Shown piece after piece: positions 25,718 to 34,194 of a DNA stretch of 36,978 nucleotides (the first letter of the stretch is position 1; each line of letters opens with the position of its first letter). Both the position numbers and the translations under genes were made by a program. The DNA lies in the NCBI GenBank assembly GCA_017427265.1, contig JAFRTG010000034.1, positions 1 through 36,978 of the forward strand, in the 5' to 3' direction. The notes beneath the pieces were generated by a model, which was not told where the DNA came from, searched no databases, and was given only the letters and a program-made list of their open reading frames with translations. The DNA is from Oscillospiraceae bacterium (GTDB taxonomy: Bacteria > Bacillota > Clostridia > Oscillospirales > Ruminococcaceae).

Positions 25718-27855
25718 AGGTGCATCACCCGATCCTTGATCTCAGCGGTGCGCCCCTGATTCCAGAACTGCGTTCCGAGGTATCCGCAGGTGCGGCGACA
25801 GACATTCAGTGTGCGCTGATCGCTGTTTCCGCAGTTCGGGCATTCCCAGATCAGCTTGCCGTCCTCTTCGGTGATCTGTATCTCTCCGTCATATCCGCAA
25901 ACCTGACAGTAATCAGACTTGGTATTCAGTTCGGCGTACAGGATCGTTTCGTAAATATGCCGCATCAGCGCAAGCACCGCAGGAATGTTGTTCTGAAGAT
26001 TCGGCACTTCCACATATGAAATCGCACCGCCCGGAGAGAGCTCCTGAAATTCAGCCTCGAAAGACAGCTTGGTGAATGCGTCAATTGGCTCTGTCACATG
26101 AACATGATAGCTGTTGGTGATATAGCTTTTGTCAGTAACGTGCGCGATGATGCCGTGTCTGCGCTGCAAGCACTGAGCGAATTTGTAGGTGACGCTCTCC
26201 ATCGGCGTGCCGTACAGCGAAAAGCTGATGTTTGATTCAGAGCGCCATTCGCTGCACTTATCGTTCAGGAATCGCATCACCGAAATGGCGAAGGCTTTAC
26301 CCTCCGGCTCTGTATGCGAACAGCCTGTCATCCGGTAGGTCATCTCCGCAATACCGGCATAGCCGAGGGAGATGGTGCTGTAATTGTTATACAGCAGGTC
26401 ATCGATGACCTCGCCCTTACCGAGCCGTGCCAATGCTCCGTACTGCCAGAGGATCGGCGCTACATCGGACGGCGTTCCTTTCAGGCGCTCATGCCTGCAC
26501 ATCAGAGCCTTGCGGCACAGTTCGCAGCGTTCTTTGAGTATCTGCCAGAACTTGTCTGCATCGCCGTCAGCGGAACACGCAACATCCACAAGGTTGATGG
26601 TAACGACACCTTGATTAAAGCGCCCCCAATAAGTGTGGCTGTCGCTCGGTGTCAAAAAGGACCGGCAGCCCATGCAGGCATACACATCGCCCTTCAGCCG
26701 TTTCATCACTTTTGCAGAGATGTAGTCCGGTACCATTCGCTTTGCCGTACACTTGGCGGCAAGTTCGGTGAGGTAGTAGTATTTTGAACCGGGATGAATG
26801 TTATCCTCATCGAGAACATAGATCAGCTTCGGGAATGCCGGTGTGATCCACACGCCCTTTTCGTTCTTCACACCTTCGATACGCTGAAGGAGCGTTTCCT
26901 CAATGATGAGCGCAAGGTCATCTCTGGTCTGTCCCTCCGGCACCTCGTCCAGATACATGAACACCGTGACAAACGGAGTCTGTCCATTGGTAGTGAGAAG
27001 TGTATTTATCTGGTACTGGATCGTCTGCACACCGCGCTTGACTTCACGGCGTACACGCTTCTCAACAATATGGTTGATCTCATCATCTGACAGCTTTGCA
27101 CCGCAGTCACAGTTCACATCCTCGAACACCTCTGCACGGATCTTCTGGCGGCTGACATCCACAAAAGGCGCAAGATGTGCCAAAGACACTGTCTGCCCGC
27201 CGTATTGGTTTGATGCGACCTGTGCGATGATCTGTGTTGCGATGTTGCAGGCAGTCGAAAAGCTGTGCGGTTTCTCAATCATAGTGCCGGATACCACCGT
27301 ACCGTTCTGAAGCATATCCTCCAGATTCACCAGACAGCAGTTGTGCATCGGCTCTGCGATGTAGTCCAGATCGTGTACATGAATGATGCCGTCGTCATGG
27401 GCGGCAATCACATCTTCCGGAAACAGGAAACGCCGGCAGATGTCTCTGCTGACTTCTCCCGCCATATAGTCGCGGAGCGTGCTATTGATGATCGGGTTCT
27501 TGTTGGCGTTCTCCTGCTTTGCCTCCTCGTTGTTGCGTTCAAGGAGACTGAGGATCTTACCGTCCGTGGTATTCATCCGACGCTGCTGTTCGTGACGCAG
27601 GCGGTATTCGCTGTAGTGCCGTGCAAGTTTGTACGCTTCGGCGTGATTCAGTTCATCAATGACCATGTCCTGAATTTCCTCGACATGGACAGGTCTTGCA
27701 AGGGCATCACACCGCTGCTCGACCTTACCCACGATGAAGCCTATCACTGTATCTGATATCTTCTCAGACACTTCATCATTCGCCGCCGAGATAGCGGCTC
27801 GTATCTTTTCACAGTCGTACGGCACCTCAGCGCCGTTGCGTTTTATTATTCTCAT
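25714..27855 (-). CDS. nrdD: Anaerobic ribonucleoside-triphosphate reductase
   Basis: Class III ribonucleotide reductase, makes dNTPs from NTPs under anaerobic conditions. 713 residues, full length. N-terminal ATP-cone 'MRIIKRNGAEVPYDCEKIRA' (residues 1-20) for allosteric control; 'HVHDLDYIAEPMHNCCLVNL' near 157-176 and 'VYACMGCRSFL' near 390 carry active-site cysteines; a zinc site is formed by 'CQVCGYDGE' and 'CPNCGNSDQ' near 650-675; the glycyl-radical segment is 'RRTCGYLGTQFWNQGRTAEI' near the C-terminus. Coupled by 4-base overlaps to the genes on both sides. The phage gives itself dNTP supply during replication in an anaerobic host. Confidence 0.97.
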   Translation of the reverse strand: MRIIKRNGAEVPYDCEKIRAAISAANDEVSEKISDTVIGFIVGKVEQRCDALARPVHVEEIQDMVIDELNHAEAYKLARHYSEYRLRHEQQRRMNTTDGKILSLLERNNEEAKQENANKNPIINSTLRDYMAGEVSRDICRRFLFPEDVIAAHDDGIIHVHDLDYIAEPMHNCCLVNLEDMLQNGTVVSGTMIEKPHSFSTACNIATQIIAQVASNQYGGQTVSLAHLAPFVDVSRQKIRAEVFEDVNCDCGAKLSDDEINHIVEKRVRREVKRGVQTIQYQINTLLTTNGQTPFVTVFMYLDEVPEGQTRDDLALIIEETLLQRIEGVKNEKGVWITPAFPKLIYVLDEDNIHPGSKYYYLTELAAKCTAKRMVPDYISAKVMKRLKGDVYACMGCRSFLTPSDSHTYWGRFNQGVVTINLVDVACSADGDADKFWQILKERCELCRKALMCRHERLKGTPSDVAPILWQYGALARLGKGEVIDDLLYNNYSTISLGYAGIAEMTYRMTGCSHTEPEGKAFAISVMRFLNDKCSEWRSESNISFSLYGTPMESVTYKFAQCLQRRHGIIAHVTDKSYITNSYHVHVTEPIDAFTKLSFEAEFQELSPGGAISYVEVPNLQNNIPAVLALMRHIYETILYAELNTKSDYCQVCGYDGEIQITEEDGKLIWECPNCGNSDQRTLNVCRRTCGYLGTQFWNQGRTAEIKDRVMHL

Positions 27856-28337
27856 GCTGTATCTATCAGCTCCTTTTCAGACTCTGCCAGAAGTGCGGCA
27901 CAGTCTTTTCCATGATATCTTCGGCATTGCCGGTTCAGTATTTCATACACATACGCCTGCTCGGATTCCGTCAGGTCAATGCTGTACATATCCTCGTTGT
28001 CATCGGAATCTGAATTGACAACCACAAAGCTGATGCTGCTGTCAAGTTTGCATTCCTTATGGTCGCCGGGAAGTTTTGATATTCCCACATAGAAATCATA
28101 CCAGCCATCACAGTCTACATCATCGGTTCTGCCGTCCCTCGGGTGCATCGGGAGATACCCCTTCTCCATTCGGATTCTATCGGCGACCTCAACAAGGGCA
28201 TCTGTAGCTGAGAGCATGAATTCCACAGTTGGAAAGAGGCAAGGATAAGTGTCATACACCTGATCACTGCCGTACATGACCTCCGCACCGCTGTCAAGCT
28301 GTATCGCATTACGAATGAAGTTCTCTGTCAGCGTCAT
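27852..28337 (-). CDS. Hypothetical 161-residue protein upstream of nrdD
   Basis: Not recognised. It begins MTLTENFIRNAIQLDSGAEV and ends LAESEKELIDTA. The central 'VEVADRIRMEKGYLPMHPRD' and 'YDFYVGISKLPGDHKECKLD' segments, then 'SISFVVVNSDSDDNEDMYSI' and 'LTESEQAYVYEILNRQCRRY', suggest an alpha/beta fold with a very acidic loop. GGAGGAGAAGCAAC precedes the ATG at 28337, which is inside the small membrane-protein gene. It overlaps nrdD by 4 bases (ATGA). It is plausibly co-translated with NrdD but no functional link is visible. Confidence 0.8.
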   Translation of the reverse strand: MTLTENFIRNAIQLDSGAEVMYGSDQVYDTYPCLFPTVEFMLSATDALVEVADRIRMEKGYLPMHPRDGRTDDVDCDGWYDFYVGISKLPGDHKECKLDSSISFVVVNSDSDDNEDMYSIDLTESEQAYVYEILNRQCRRYHGKDCAALLAESEKELIDTA

Positions 28338-28497
28338 GTTGCTTCTCCTCCTGCATCGGACACCACCCGTCATATGGACAGTGACCGCAGTCGTGGTAAT
28401 GGCACTTGCCATCGTGCTTGATGATGGAGCTGATCCAGATCGCATGGATCAGGATAATGACCATCATGTAAGTAAGGCATAGAACTGTCACAAGCAT
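28309..28497 (-). CDS. Small single-pass membrane protein with a Cys/His cluster
   Basis: It begins MLVTVLCLTYMMVIILIHAI, one hydrophobic helix of about 22 residues, then a short tail with 'HYHDCGHCPYDGWCPMQEEK', holding three Cys and several His, which could bind metal. 62 residues. The ATG at 28497 is 7 bases after GGAGG; the ATG at 28503 is too close to that site. It lies between the HTH/zinc-finger gene and the next gene, with which it overlaps by 29 bases. Not recognised. Inner-membrane topology is inferred from the helix only. Confidence 0.68.
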   Translation of the reverse strand: MLVTVLCLTYMMVIILIHAIWISSIIKHDGKCHYHDCGHCPYDGWCPMQEEKQHDADRELHS

Positions 28498-28499
28498 TT

Positions 28500-28799
28500 T
28501 CATTCCTCCAGATCTTTTTTCATTCGGTAATATCTTGTACGGCAGCGTCCGGAGCAGAACCGCTTTCGTCTACCGGTTTCCGGCTGCGTGACTTTTGCAC
28601 CGCACACCGGACAGCAGCTGTTCTGCTGACACCAGATCGGATAGTTGAGCCGAGCGAGTTCACCATTTCCTGCAAGCCCATGTGCCTTGCAGAATAACTG
28701 CACCTGATTGATCTTCAAGCCCAGTGACTTTGCAATCAGCCGGTATCCGATACCCTGCATCCGCATTGTCCGCACCTGCTCTTTCTGTGCATCTGTCAT
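28500..28799 (-). CDS. HTH and zinc-finger protein (sigma-like), 99 residues
   Basis: The N-terminal half 'MTDAQKEQVRTMRMQGIGYR' to 'LIAKSLGLKINQVQLFCKAH' forms a helix-turn-helix of the resolvase/sigma-region-4 type (residues 1-42). The C-terminal half 'CCPVCGAKVTQPETGRRKRF' to 'CSGRCRTRYYRMKKD' forms a zinc finger. Related genes are frequent in Clostridia prophages near HNH or terminase genes and are often annotated as sigma-70-like; a role in late transcription or packaging control is inference. The ATG at 28799 has weak upstream AGGATTTGAGGTGG. It begins a run of coupled genes ending in nrdG. Confidence 0.84.
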   Translation of the reverse strand: MTDAQKEQVRTMRMQGIGYRLIAKSLGLKINQVQLFCKAHGLAGNGELARLNYPIWCQQNSCCPVCGAKVTQPETGRRKRFCSGRCRTRYYRMKKDLEE

Positions 28800-29220
28800 C
28801 TGCTTGCCACCTCAAATCCTCCGAAGTTTTGCGGTTTTCGGTATCCACACGGGCTGCACCAAGACCGCAATCTCAAAATTCGGTAAAATGATAAAAACGA
28901 GCTGTTTTTTCATCTTTTTGCGTGAAAAATCGCCTTTTTACGATGCGGTTTGTAACGAAACGCCGTATGTACACCGCTGCCGACTAAACCGACGGCAGCT
29001 TTTGGAAAAGCACGATAAATCAGTACTTTCGTTTTTCTGTGCAATCCATATTTCAATTTCTGTCAGGGTTCCAACTGACCGGGGGCCCTGCAAATTCGCG
29101 TTTTTTCACACGAGAGGGGCCGACGGTCTTGTGCTGCCCTCATTTTAGAGATTTCGCCCCGCCCCCGGAGGGGCGCCCCAGCCCCAGACCCCGCCCCATA
29201 GGTACACCCCTGAGCCACAG
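28800..29220. other. 421-base gene-free region, GC-rich at its right end
   Basis: No convincing gene on either strand. 28861-28960 is A+T-rich with T runs on the plus strand. GCTGCCG/CGGCAGC at about 28976-29000 can form a hairpin with TTTT after it on the plus strand. 29080-29200 contains several G/C runs, including GGGGGCCC, and GCCCC-CGGAGGGGCGCCCC with the palindrome GGGGCGCCCC. In related HK97-like prophages the packaging (cos) site lies next to the HNH gene, so this is where I would look for it. Nothing in the sequence proves it. Confidence 0.4.
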
Positions 29221-29243
29221 TCAATACTTGTACTCAGGGGTGT
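29204..29243 (-). terminator. Inverted repeat at the HNH gene end
   Basis: Perfect 11-base arms ACACCCCTGAG (29204-29214) and CTCAGGGGTGT (29233-29243) around 18 bases. It includes the last codons and stop of the HNH gene. On the minus strand it is followed by ACCTATGGGGCGG, not a U-run, so termination strength is doubtful; it may instead protect the mRNA 3' end. Confidence 0.5.
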
Positions 29244-29580
29244 GATCCTCGTTTCGGGTCTTGATGCTGTGGTGACGATGGCAGAGGCTCTGCCAGTTGC
29301 TCTGATCCCAGAAGAGAACACTGTCTCCTCGGTGCGGCTTGATGTGATCGACATCGGTCGCCTTGACGTAGCGGCCTTGCTTCAGGCACTCCACACACAG
29401 CGGATGTGTTTCAAGGTAACGCTTGCGTGCTTTGTTCCATGCAGTGCCGTAGCCTCGGCTGCCTGCGGAGCGTGTGTCCTCCGGATGGAGAGAGTAGTGC
29501 TTGCCGCAGTACTTGGTGCCGTAGGGTACGAGCGCCGCACAGCCGGGGTGGCGGCATGGTGTCTTTGGTCTGCTTGGCAT
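29221..29580 (-). CDS. HNH endonuclease
   Basis: Protein of 119 residues beginning MPSRPKTPCRHPGCAALVPY. A zinc-binding part 'CRHPGCAALVPYGTKYCGKH' (residues 9-28) precedes 'YGTAWNKARKRYLETHPLCV', then the HNH core 'CVECLKQGRYVKATDVDHIK' near 65-84, with 'NWQSLCHRHHSIKTRNED' near 97. Metal-dependent nuclease; in HK97-like phages, HNH proteins next to terminases are needed for packaging cleavage. Here it is separated from terS/terL by about 26 kb of accessory genes in the linear order. AAAGGAGGCAGAGACA precedes the ATG. Confidence 0.93.
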   Translation of the reverse strand: MPSRPKTPCRHPGCAALVPYGTKYCGKHYSLHPEDTRSAGSRGYGTAWNKARKRYLETHPLCVECLKQGRYVKATDVDHIKPHRGDSVLFWDQSNWQSLCHRHHSIKTRNEDHTPEYKY

Positions 29581-29749
29581 TGTCTCTGCCTCCTTTCCAC
29601 AGTGGTGTTGGTTCCATAGTGATAGGGGCGGTCAGTACCACAGCTTGTCTTGCAGTCGGTGCTGAACAACGCCCCTCATATATTGTCGTGGGAGTGACCA
29701 AAATGGCGGGTCGATTTCAAAAATTTCTCAAAAAATTTTTTAGAGGCTC

Positions 29750-30844
29750 TTACTGCTCCCACGGAAGACCCGATTTTCCGAAGTGTCCATATGCGGAAAC
29801 GGCGTTATAGTTCACATCGAGAAGTCCCAAACCATCGATGATTCCTCTCGGTGTGAGGTCATAGTTCTCACGGACGTACTGATTGATGAACTCCGTATCC
29901 TGATGCTCGGTGCCGAAGGTCTCTACATAGACCGACACAGGCTCTGCCACACCGATGGCGTATGCGATCTGCACTTCTGCCATATCTGCATATCCGGCGC
30001 TGACGATATCCCTTGCGATTTTTCTCGCCGCATATGCGCCGCTGCGGTCAACCTTAGACGGATCTTTGCCGGACATTGCACCACCGCCGATATGCCCGAT
30101 GCCACCGTAGGTATCGCAGGCGAGCTTGCGTCCGGTCACACCGCAGTCGGCAAACGAACTGCCGAGGACAAATCTGCCGGTCGGATTCACGAGCTTTACA
30201 AAATCGGTATTGAGTCCGTATTCGGTTGCGGTACGGATCATGAGGTTTTCGATGATAGGCTTGAAATCTTCCACTTTCACATCGTGTGTATGCTGCACCG
30301 AGCAGAGGAAGGTGGTAATGCGACCGCTGTCATAGTCGTAGCTGACCTGCGCCTTTGCATCCGCTTTCAGCATACGGCAAGGATACGCTTTCAGCAGCTC
30401 CAGAAATCTCGTTGCCAGCACGAAGGGAATCGGAAGAAGCTCCGGTGTCTCGTTGGTCGCATAGCCATACATCATGCCCTGATCACCGGCACCGCCGACA
30501 TTCACACCGAGGGCAATGTCGCTGCTCTGGTGATCGACCAGAACGGCAATGTCCAGATCATCGGCTGTGAAATCCAGCTTGTAATCGAGACCGGCATCGG
30601 CATTCTCTGCGCCGCCGTTGTTGATGCGGTCAAACACCTGCTGCACCAGTGCCTTGTAGTCGGGCTCGTGGGTGCTTGTCAGTTCACCGGCGATCACAAG
30701 GCAGCGGTTCTTGAAAAGGCACTCGATGGCGACACGGGAATTGCGGTCATGCTGAAGGCAGTCGGTTACGATTGCATCTGCGATCTGGTCGCAGATCTTG
30801 TCGGGATGTCCTGCGGATACCTGTTCGCTTGTAATGATTCTCAT
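29750..30844 (-). CDS. metK: S-adenosylmethionine synthetase
   Basis: Makes SAM from methionine and ATP in the cytoplasm. 364 residues after correcting the start: 'MRIITSEQVSAGHPDKICDQ' begins at 30844, behind AGGAG with 10 bases spacing; the open frame to 30916 is leader. Signatures: 'GHPDKICDQIADAI' (ATP loop), 'GAGDQGMMYGYAT' near 117-129 and 'GGGAMSGKDPSKVDRSGAY' near 248-266. Slightly shorter than the usual ~390. Phage-borne copies are known beside DNA methylases and may raise SAM supply for the four methylases downstream. It sits between the primase and HNH genes, with its own upstream region. Confidence 0.96.
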   Translation of the reverse strand: MRIITSEQVSAGHPDKICDQIADAIVTDCLQHDRNSRVAIECLFKNRCLVIAGELTSTHEPDYKALVQQVFDRINNGGAENADAGLDYKLDFTADDLDIAVLVDHQSSDIALGVNVGGAGDQGMMYGYATNETPELLPIPFVLATRFLELLKAYPCRMLKADAKAQVSYDYDSGRITTFLCSVQHTHDVKVEDFKPIIENLMIRTATEYGLNTDFVKLVNPTGRFVLGSSFADCGVTGRKLACDTYGGIGHIGGGAMSGKDPSKVDRSGAYAARKIARDIVSAGYADMAEVQIAYAIGVAEPVSVYVETFGTEHQDTEFINQYVRENYDLTPRGIIDGLGLLDVNYNAVSAYGHFGKSGLPWEQ

Positions 30845-30904
30845 AGACTTAGTTCTCCTGATAAAAATACTTCTAACCTTGACACCTGTTGCCCCTGCCA
30901 CGCT

Positions 30905-31068
30905 TGTAGCAGTCACAAAGTGGGCATTTGCAACAGATGTCCACAGTTTTTTACTGATATTACTTCATTTTCCCTATCTCTGTAGCACTTGTAGCATTCC
31001 ATTACATAACTTTTCCTATATTCTTCTTTATAGTAATATTTATATATTCATTTGCTACATTTGCTACA
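30905..31068. repeat. Paired TGTAGCA heptamers in an A+T-rich gap
   Basis: Heptamers TGTAGCA at 30981-30987 and 30990-30996 (direct, 9 bases apart), and inverted (TGCTACA) at 31053-31059 and 31062-31068 with the same spacing; a single copy at 30905-30911. The two pairs face each other across about 56 bases rich in A and T. The gap 30845-31187 holds no gene. Position between primase and metK, and iteron-like layout, suggest a replication origin or a regulator's operator. Confidence 0.55.
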
Positions 31069-31187
31069 TAAAATAGAATATAGAATAAATATATATACTA
31101 GAAGCAATAGAAAACTACAGTAGATAGGCACTTTTCGGCTTATGCGCCGACAATACGGCTATAGGATATACGCCGACAGCAGCTCGG

Positions 31188-33623
31188 TCACTCCTCATCA
31201 TCGAGAGGCACGAGATCCATTCCCGGTTCTTCGCCACTTACCCAAGCGACATCGTTCACAAGCGACAACGGGTTCATGTTTCCGGTCGTAGTCTGTTTCC
31301 ACGGTCTGCGCCTAACGATGAGATATTCCAGAGAAAGACGCTTATAGAAATTCTGAGAACTCTCATATTTGCATCCATTGTCGCTGCACCATGTCTTGTA
31401 GCGGCTGTAGACCGATGAAGCCTTGATCTCTGCGCCCTTCTCCTTTTTCAGACACTGACGCATGAATTGAGCAATACGGTCGGACTCCACACGATACTCC
31501 TCGGTCGCTGCCTTCACCTCATCCGGCTCGTCAAGTCCCTCTGCCTTGTAGAGTTTATAACCTTCAATACACCAGTTCAGAATGCCGGACAGATTCTCCG
31601 GCTGCATCAGCGTTGTTTTCAGAGTCTTGTCCTGCTCATGATCCTCGAAGTGACGGGTAAAAGGGATGATTTTCAGTCTGCCTGACTCAAACAGAGTACG
31701 GTCAGTGACATTCGGCAGGTGGTTCGTGTCGATGAAGATCTTAGCCTGCATATGGAACTCAAAATAGCCCTCATACAGAAAACGTGCTGTGATAGAGCCA
31801 TTACCGGTGAGCTGCTTTGTGAGACTTGCATTGATCGTCAGCTTTTGCTCCATCTCGGAAATACCGACGAATCTTGCGCCGGCAAGACGGGCGACGTCAT
31901 CCGAAGAGCCGTTGGACTGCCCGCGGAAATAGTTTGTGGCAAGCATATCCGGCTTGGCAGAACGGCCGTATTCTCCCATAACACGCAGGATCGTTTCGAT
32001 GGTTGTGGTCTTGCCATTTCTGGTTGTGGGACCGAACATGATGAACAAGCATTCCAGTGAGGTATCACCGGACAGGGAGTAGCCGATGGCTTTCTGAAGA
32101 TAGCGTGCGACATTCTTCCTGCCGACCATGACCTCATCCACAAACTGAATCCAGCGAGGGCAGACTGCATTCGGATCATAGTCGATGTGGCTGATCTTTG
32201 TAATAAAATCCTTGGGATCATGCTCATGGAATTCAAGTGTCCGCAGATCCAGTGTGCCGTTTTCAAGGTTCAGCAGATAGACATTGGCATCAAACGCCGA
32301 CATTCTGATCGGATGCACAGACTTTGCGTCCTCCACCATCGTCTTGCGGTTCTTTCGCATCTGGAGCTTCTGCACACGCTTGATATATCTGTTGCGGGTG
32401 TCCTCATCTTTGATCTGCAATGCGAAGGTATACAGCAGATCAGCGAGATACTTGGCAAGCTCGGCTACTGCGAGAGCATTCTCGTCCGGCTGCCAGACCT
32501 TGCCGTCATAGACATACCAGACATTGCGGTCGCCGTTGAAACGGGCAATGGGCTTGAAATAATCGGCGAAGGCATTTCCAATACCGATCTCATCACGCTG
32601 GTAGCGCGGGTTCGTATGCGGCTGCATTTCATCCAGTGTGAGCGTGATGCGGGACATATCGGGGCGGAAACTTGCGTGTTCTTCGGTTTGATCATCGTCC
32701 AATGCATCAAAATCATCCTCCGCAGAGGAATCCTGAATTGGTGTATAGACAGCGGAGTTGGTAGCGACAGCATTGCGGATCGTGATCTGTCCGTAGGTTG
32801 CGTCGCCGGTCTTGCGATCCCATTTGTCACGCATCAAGCCCGATGAACGGAAAATGCGGTCGATCTGCTCCTCCACATTGCCGCACCAGAAACACAGCAT
32901 AGAGACAAAAGCCATATCCGCATCGGACTGTGAATCGTAGCCTTCCTCCCAATTGCCCTCGTAGAGTGCCTTGAATTTGTCGCCGGATTCGGATGCAAGC
33001 GCATGAGCGATAACGCCGTCATCATCCAGATAGGACGATGCCTCGATTGTCTTTGCAGATACACGGGTGCTGCGTTTCATGAATGTGTCGAGCAGATTTC
33101 GGAGTGCATCATCGTCACGCTCCACTGTGCCTGCACGGAACATATCGCCGGTGACCGTCACAAAGCGGTTCGTTGTCCCCGGCAGATAGACCTCAAGACC
33201 GTGCTTGCGGTTGTTGATGTAATACACGGTCTTATCGTAGGCGAAGTCGGGAGACAGTTTGAAGAAGCCACGCAGACCTGTGCCGGAGGGAGATTTTTCA
33301 AAATATGCTGTGCTGAAGATACCGAGGATAGATGCTGCCACATCGTTCAGACTTCCGTCCTCTCGGATGCAGTGGTCGATATCGATTGCGCCGATGCCCT
33401 CGGAAACTCTGTAGCCGATACCGTCCCATCCGCCGATAGCATATGCTTTCATTGCGGTCTTGAAATCTGCGAAGGTGGACGGATCATTGGTTTTCGCCAT
33501 TGTACCTGTGCGTGGGTTATACGGCACTTTGGTCGGTCTGCTGCTGCGTTTCTCCATCTTCCAGACGCAGAAGGATGCCGTCTGTTTCAGAACATCCGGA
33601 ATATTGACAAAATTTACAGGCAT
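31188..33623 (-). CDS. Primase-helicase with PrimPol-like N-terminus and D5/P4-type helicase
   Basis: 811 residues. N-terminal primase-polymerase part: 'FCVWKMEKRSSRPTKVPYNP' near residue 18, 'IGYRVSEGIGAIDIDHCI' near 66-83 with acidic metal-binding residues, and 'SPSGTGLRGFFKL' near 107. The C-terminal SF3 helicase: 'LFIMFGPTTRNGKTTTIETI' near 529 (Walker A GPTTRNGKT), 'AGARFVGISEMEQKLTINAS' near 584 (Walker B region) and 'AKIFIDTNHLPNVTD' near 629. A D5-type C-terminal part follows. It initiates and drives phage DNA replication. AAGGAG lies before its ATG, inside the toxin gene it overlaps by 10 bases. Confidence 0.94.
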   Translation of the reverse strand: MPVNFVNIPDVLKQTASFCVWKMEKRSSRPTKVPYNPRTGTMAKTNDPSTFADFKTAMKAYAIGGWDGIGYRVSEGIGAIDIDHCIREDGSLNDVAASILGIFSTAYFEKSPSGTGLRGFFKLSPDFAYDKTVYYINNRKHGLEVYLPGTTNRFVTVTGDMFRAGTVERDDDALRNLLDTFMKRSTRVSAKTIEASSYLDDDGVIAHALASESGDKFKALYEGNWEEGYDSQSDADMAFVSMLCFWCGNVEEQIDRIFRSSGLMRDKWDRKTGDATYGQITIRNAVATNSAVYTPIQDSSAEDDFDALDDDQTEEHASFRPDMSRITLTLDEMQPHTNPRYQRDEIGIGNAFADYFKPIARFNGDRNVWYVYDGKVWQPDENALAVAELAKYLADLLYTFALQIKDEDTRNRYIKRVQKLQMRKNRKTMVEDAKSVHPIRMSAFDANVYLLNLENGTLDLRTLEFHEHDPKDFITKISHIDYDPNAVCPRWIQFVDEVMVGRKNVARYLQKAIGYSLSGDTSLECLFIMFGPTTRNGKTTTIETILRVMGEYGRSAKPDMLATNYFRGQSNGSSDDVARLAGARFVGISEMEQKLTINASLTKQLTGNGSITARFLYEGYFEFHMQAKIFIDTNHLPNVTDRTLFESGRLKIIPFTRHFEDHEQDKTLKTTLMQPENLSGILNWCIEGYKLYKAEGLDEPDEVKAATEEYRVESDRIAQFMRQCLKKEKGAEIKASSVYSRYKTWCSDNGCKYESSQNFYKRLSLEYLIVRRRPWKQTTTGNMNPLSLVNDVAWVSGEEPGMDLVPLDDEE

Positions 33624-34108
33624 TCAGTGGTACTCCTTTCCAACGCAAACTGTGACAAAACAGCAGTCTCAATGCGGTTCATTGCCACGTCATCAGAGAT
33701 ATGCCCTGCGAAGGTGCGGAGCGCATACTTGCTGATGGTAGTGAGCTGCTCCGCCAGCACCATTGACGGTGCGAGAAGCTGACTTCCGCCGATGACACTG
33801 TGCGGATCAAGCTGTGTATGACAGGGCAGCTCCGGTTTTTTCAGGTGTCTGGTCATCGGAATCACATTGACCGTGTCGGCATGGCTGTTGCCGATATCAT
33901 TGGAAATGATGATAACAGGACGAGTGCCGGACTGCACACTGGAATTGGGGTGTGTGCCGAGATTGGCAAACCAGATATCTCCGCGCTGGGGTGTGCGGTC
34001 GGGTTCTCTGTGCGTGGGACGCAGTGCAGGGGCAGAGATATACTTTCTCGGATCAAAGCCGAGCCCTCTGTGGTATTCTGTTTTCATGCGGTTGTTCTTT
34101 CGAGCCAT
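33614..34108 (-). CDS. PemK/MazF-type toxin without an adjacent antitoxin
   Basis: mRNA-interferase fold, 164 residues. The core starts at 'PQRGDIWFANLGTHPNSSVQ' (near residue 40), 'SGTRPVIIISNDIGNSHADT' near 60 and 'VNVIPMTRHLKK' near 80, then 'LLAPSMVLAEQLTTISKYAL' near 112. Conserved Arg/Ser/Thr of the active site (SGTRPV, IPMT) are present. The N-terminal ~38 residues are a basic extension not usual in MazF. Neither neighbour resembles a MazE-type antitoxin; the 98-base upstream gap has a promoter with direct repeats. GGAGGTGAATTTCT precedes the ATG. Alternative: a non-toxic regulator of this fold. Confidence 0.87.
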   Translation of the reverse strand: MARKNNRMKTEYHRGLGFDPRKYISAPALRPTHREPDRTPQRGDIWFANLGTHPNSSVQSGTRPVIIISNDIGNSHADTVNVIPMTRHLKKPELPCHTQLDPHSVIGGSQLLAPSMVLAEQLTTISKYALRTFAGHISDDVAMNRIETAVLSQFALERSTTECL

Positions 34109-34135
34109 AGAAATTCACCTCCGAGATAATAAAAA

Positions 34136-34194
34136 GGCGTTACCGTTTTGCAGCATTTGGCGTTACTTTTATGACGTAACCTTTTTGTCGTCAA
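34136..34194 (-). promoter_or_regulatory. Promoter and direct repeats before the PemK-like gene
   Basis: -35 TTGACG at 34189-34194, 17-base spacer, -10 TAAAAG at 34166-34171 on the minus strand. Direct repeats GTAACGCC (plus-strand GGCGTTAC) at 34136-34143 and 34159-34166, 23 bases apart, plus the tandem TTTGACGACAA/TTGTCGTC pattern at 34187-34203. Repeats overlapping and following the -10 suggest repression. A separate promoter inside the replication operon is unusual. Confidence 0.6.

Noticed and set aside
29700-29749. AAAAAATTTTTT palindrome after metK as a strong terminator
   Set aside because: The stem is A/T only, with no GC core, so it would be a weak structure; left unannotated.
29783-30985. 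A 400-codon open frame on the plus strand
   Set aside because: It is the exact antisense of metK, has no ribosome site and no family-like sequence; metK has all signatures of its family.
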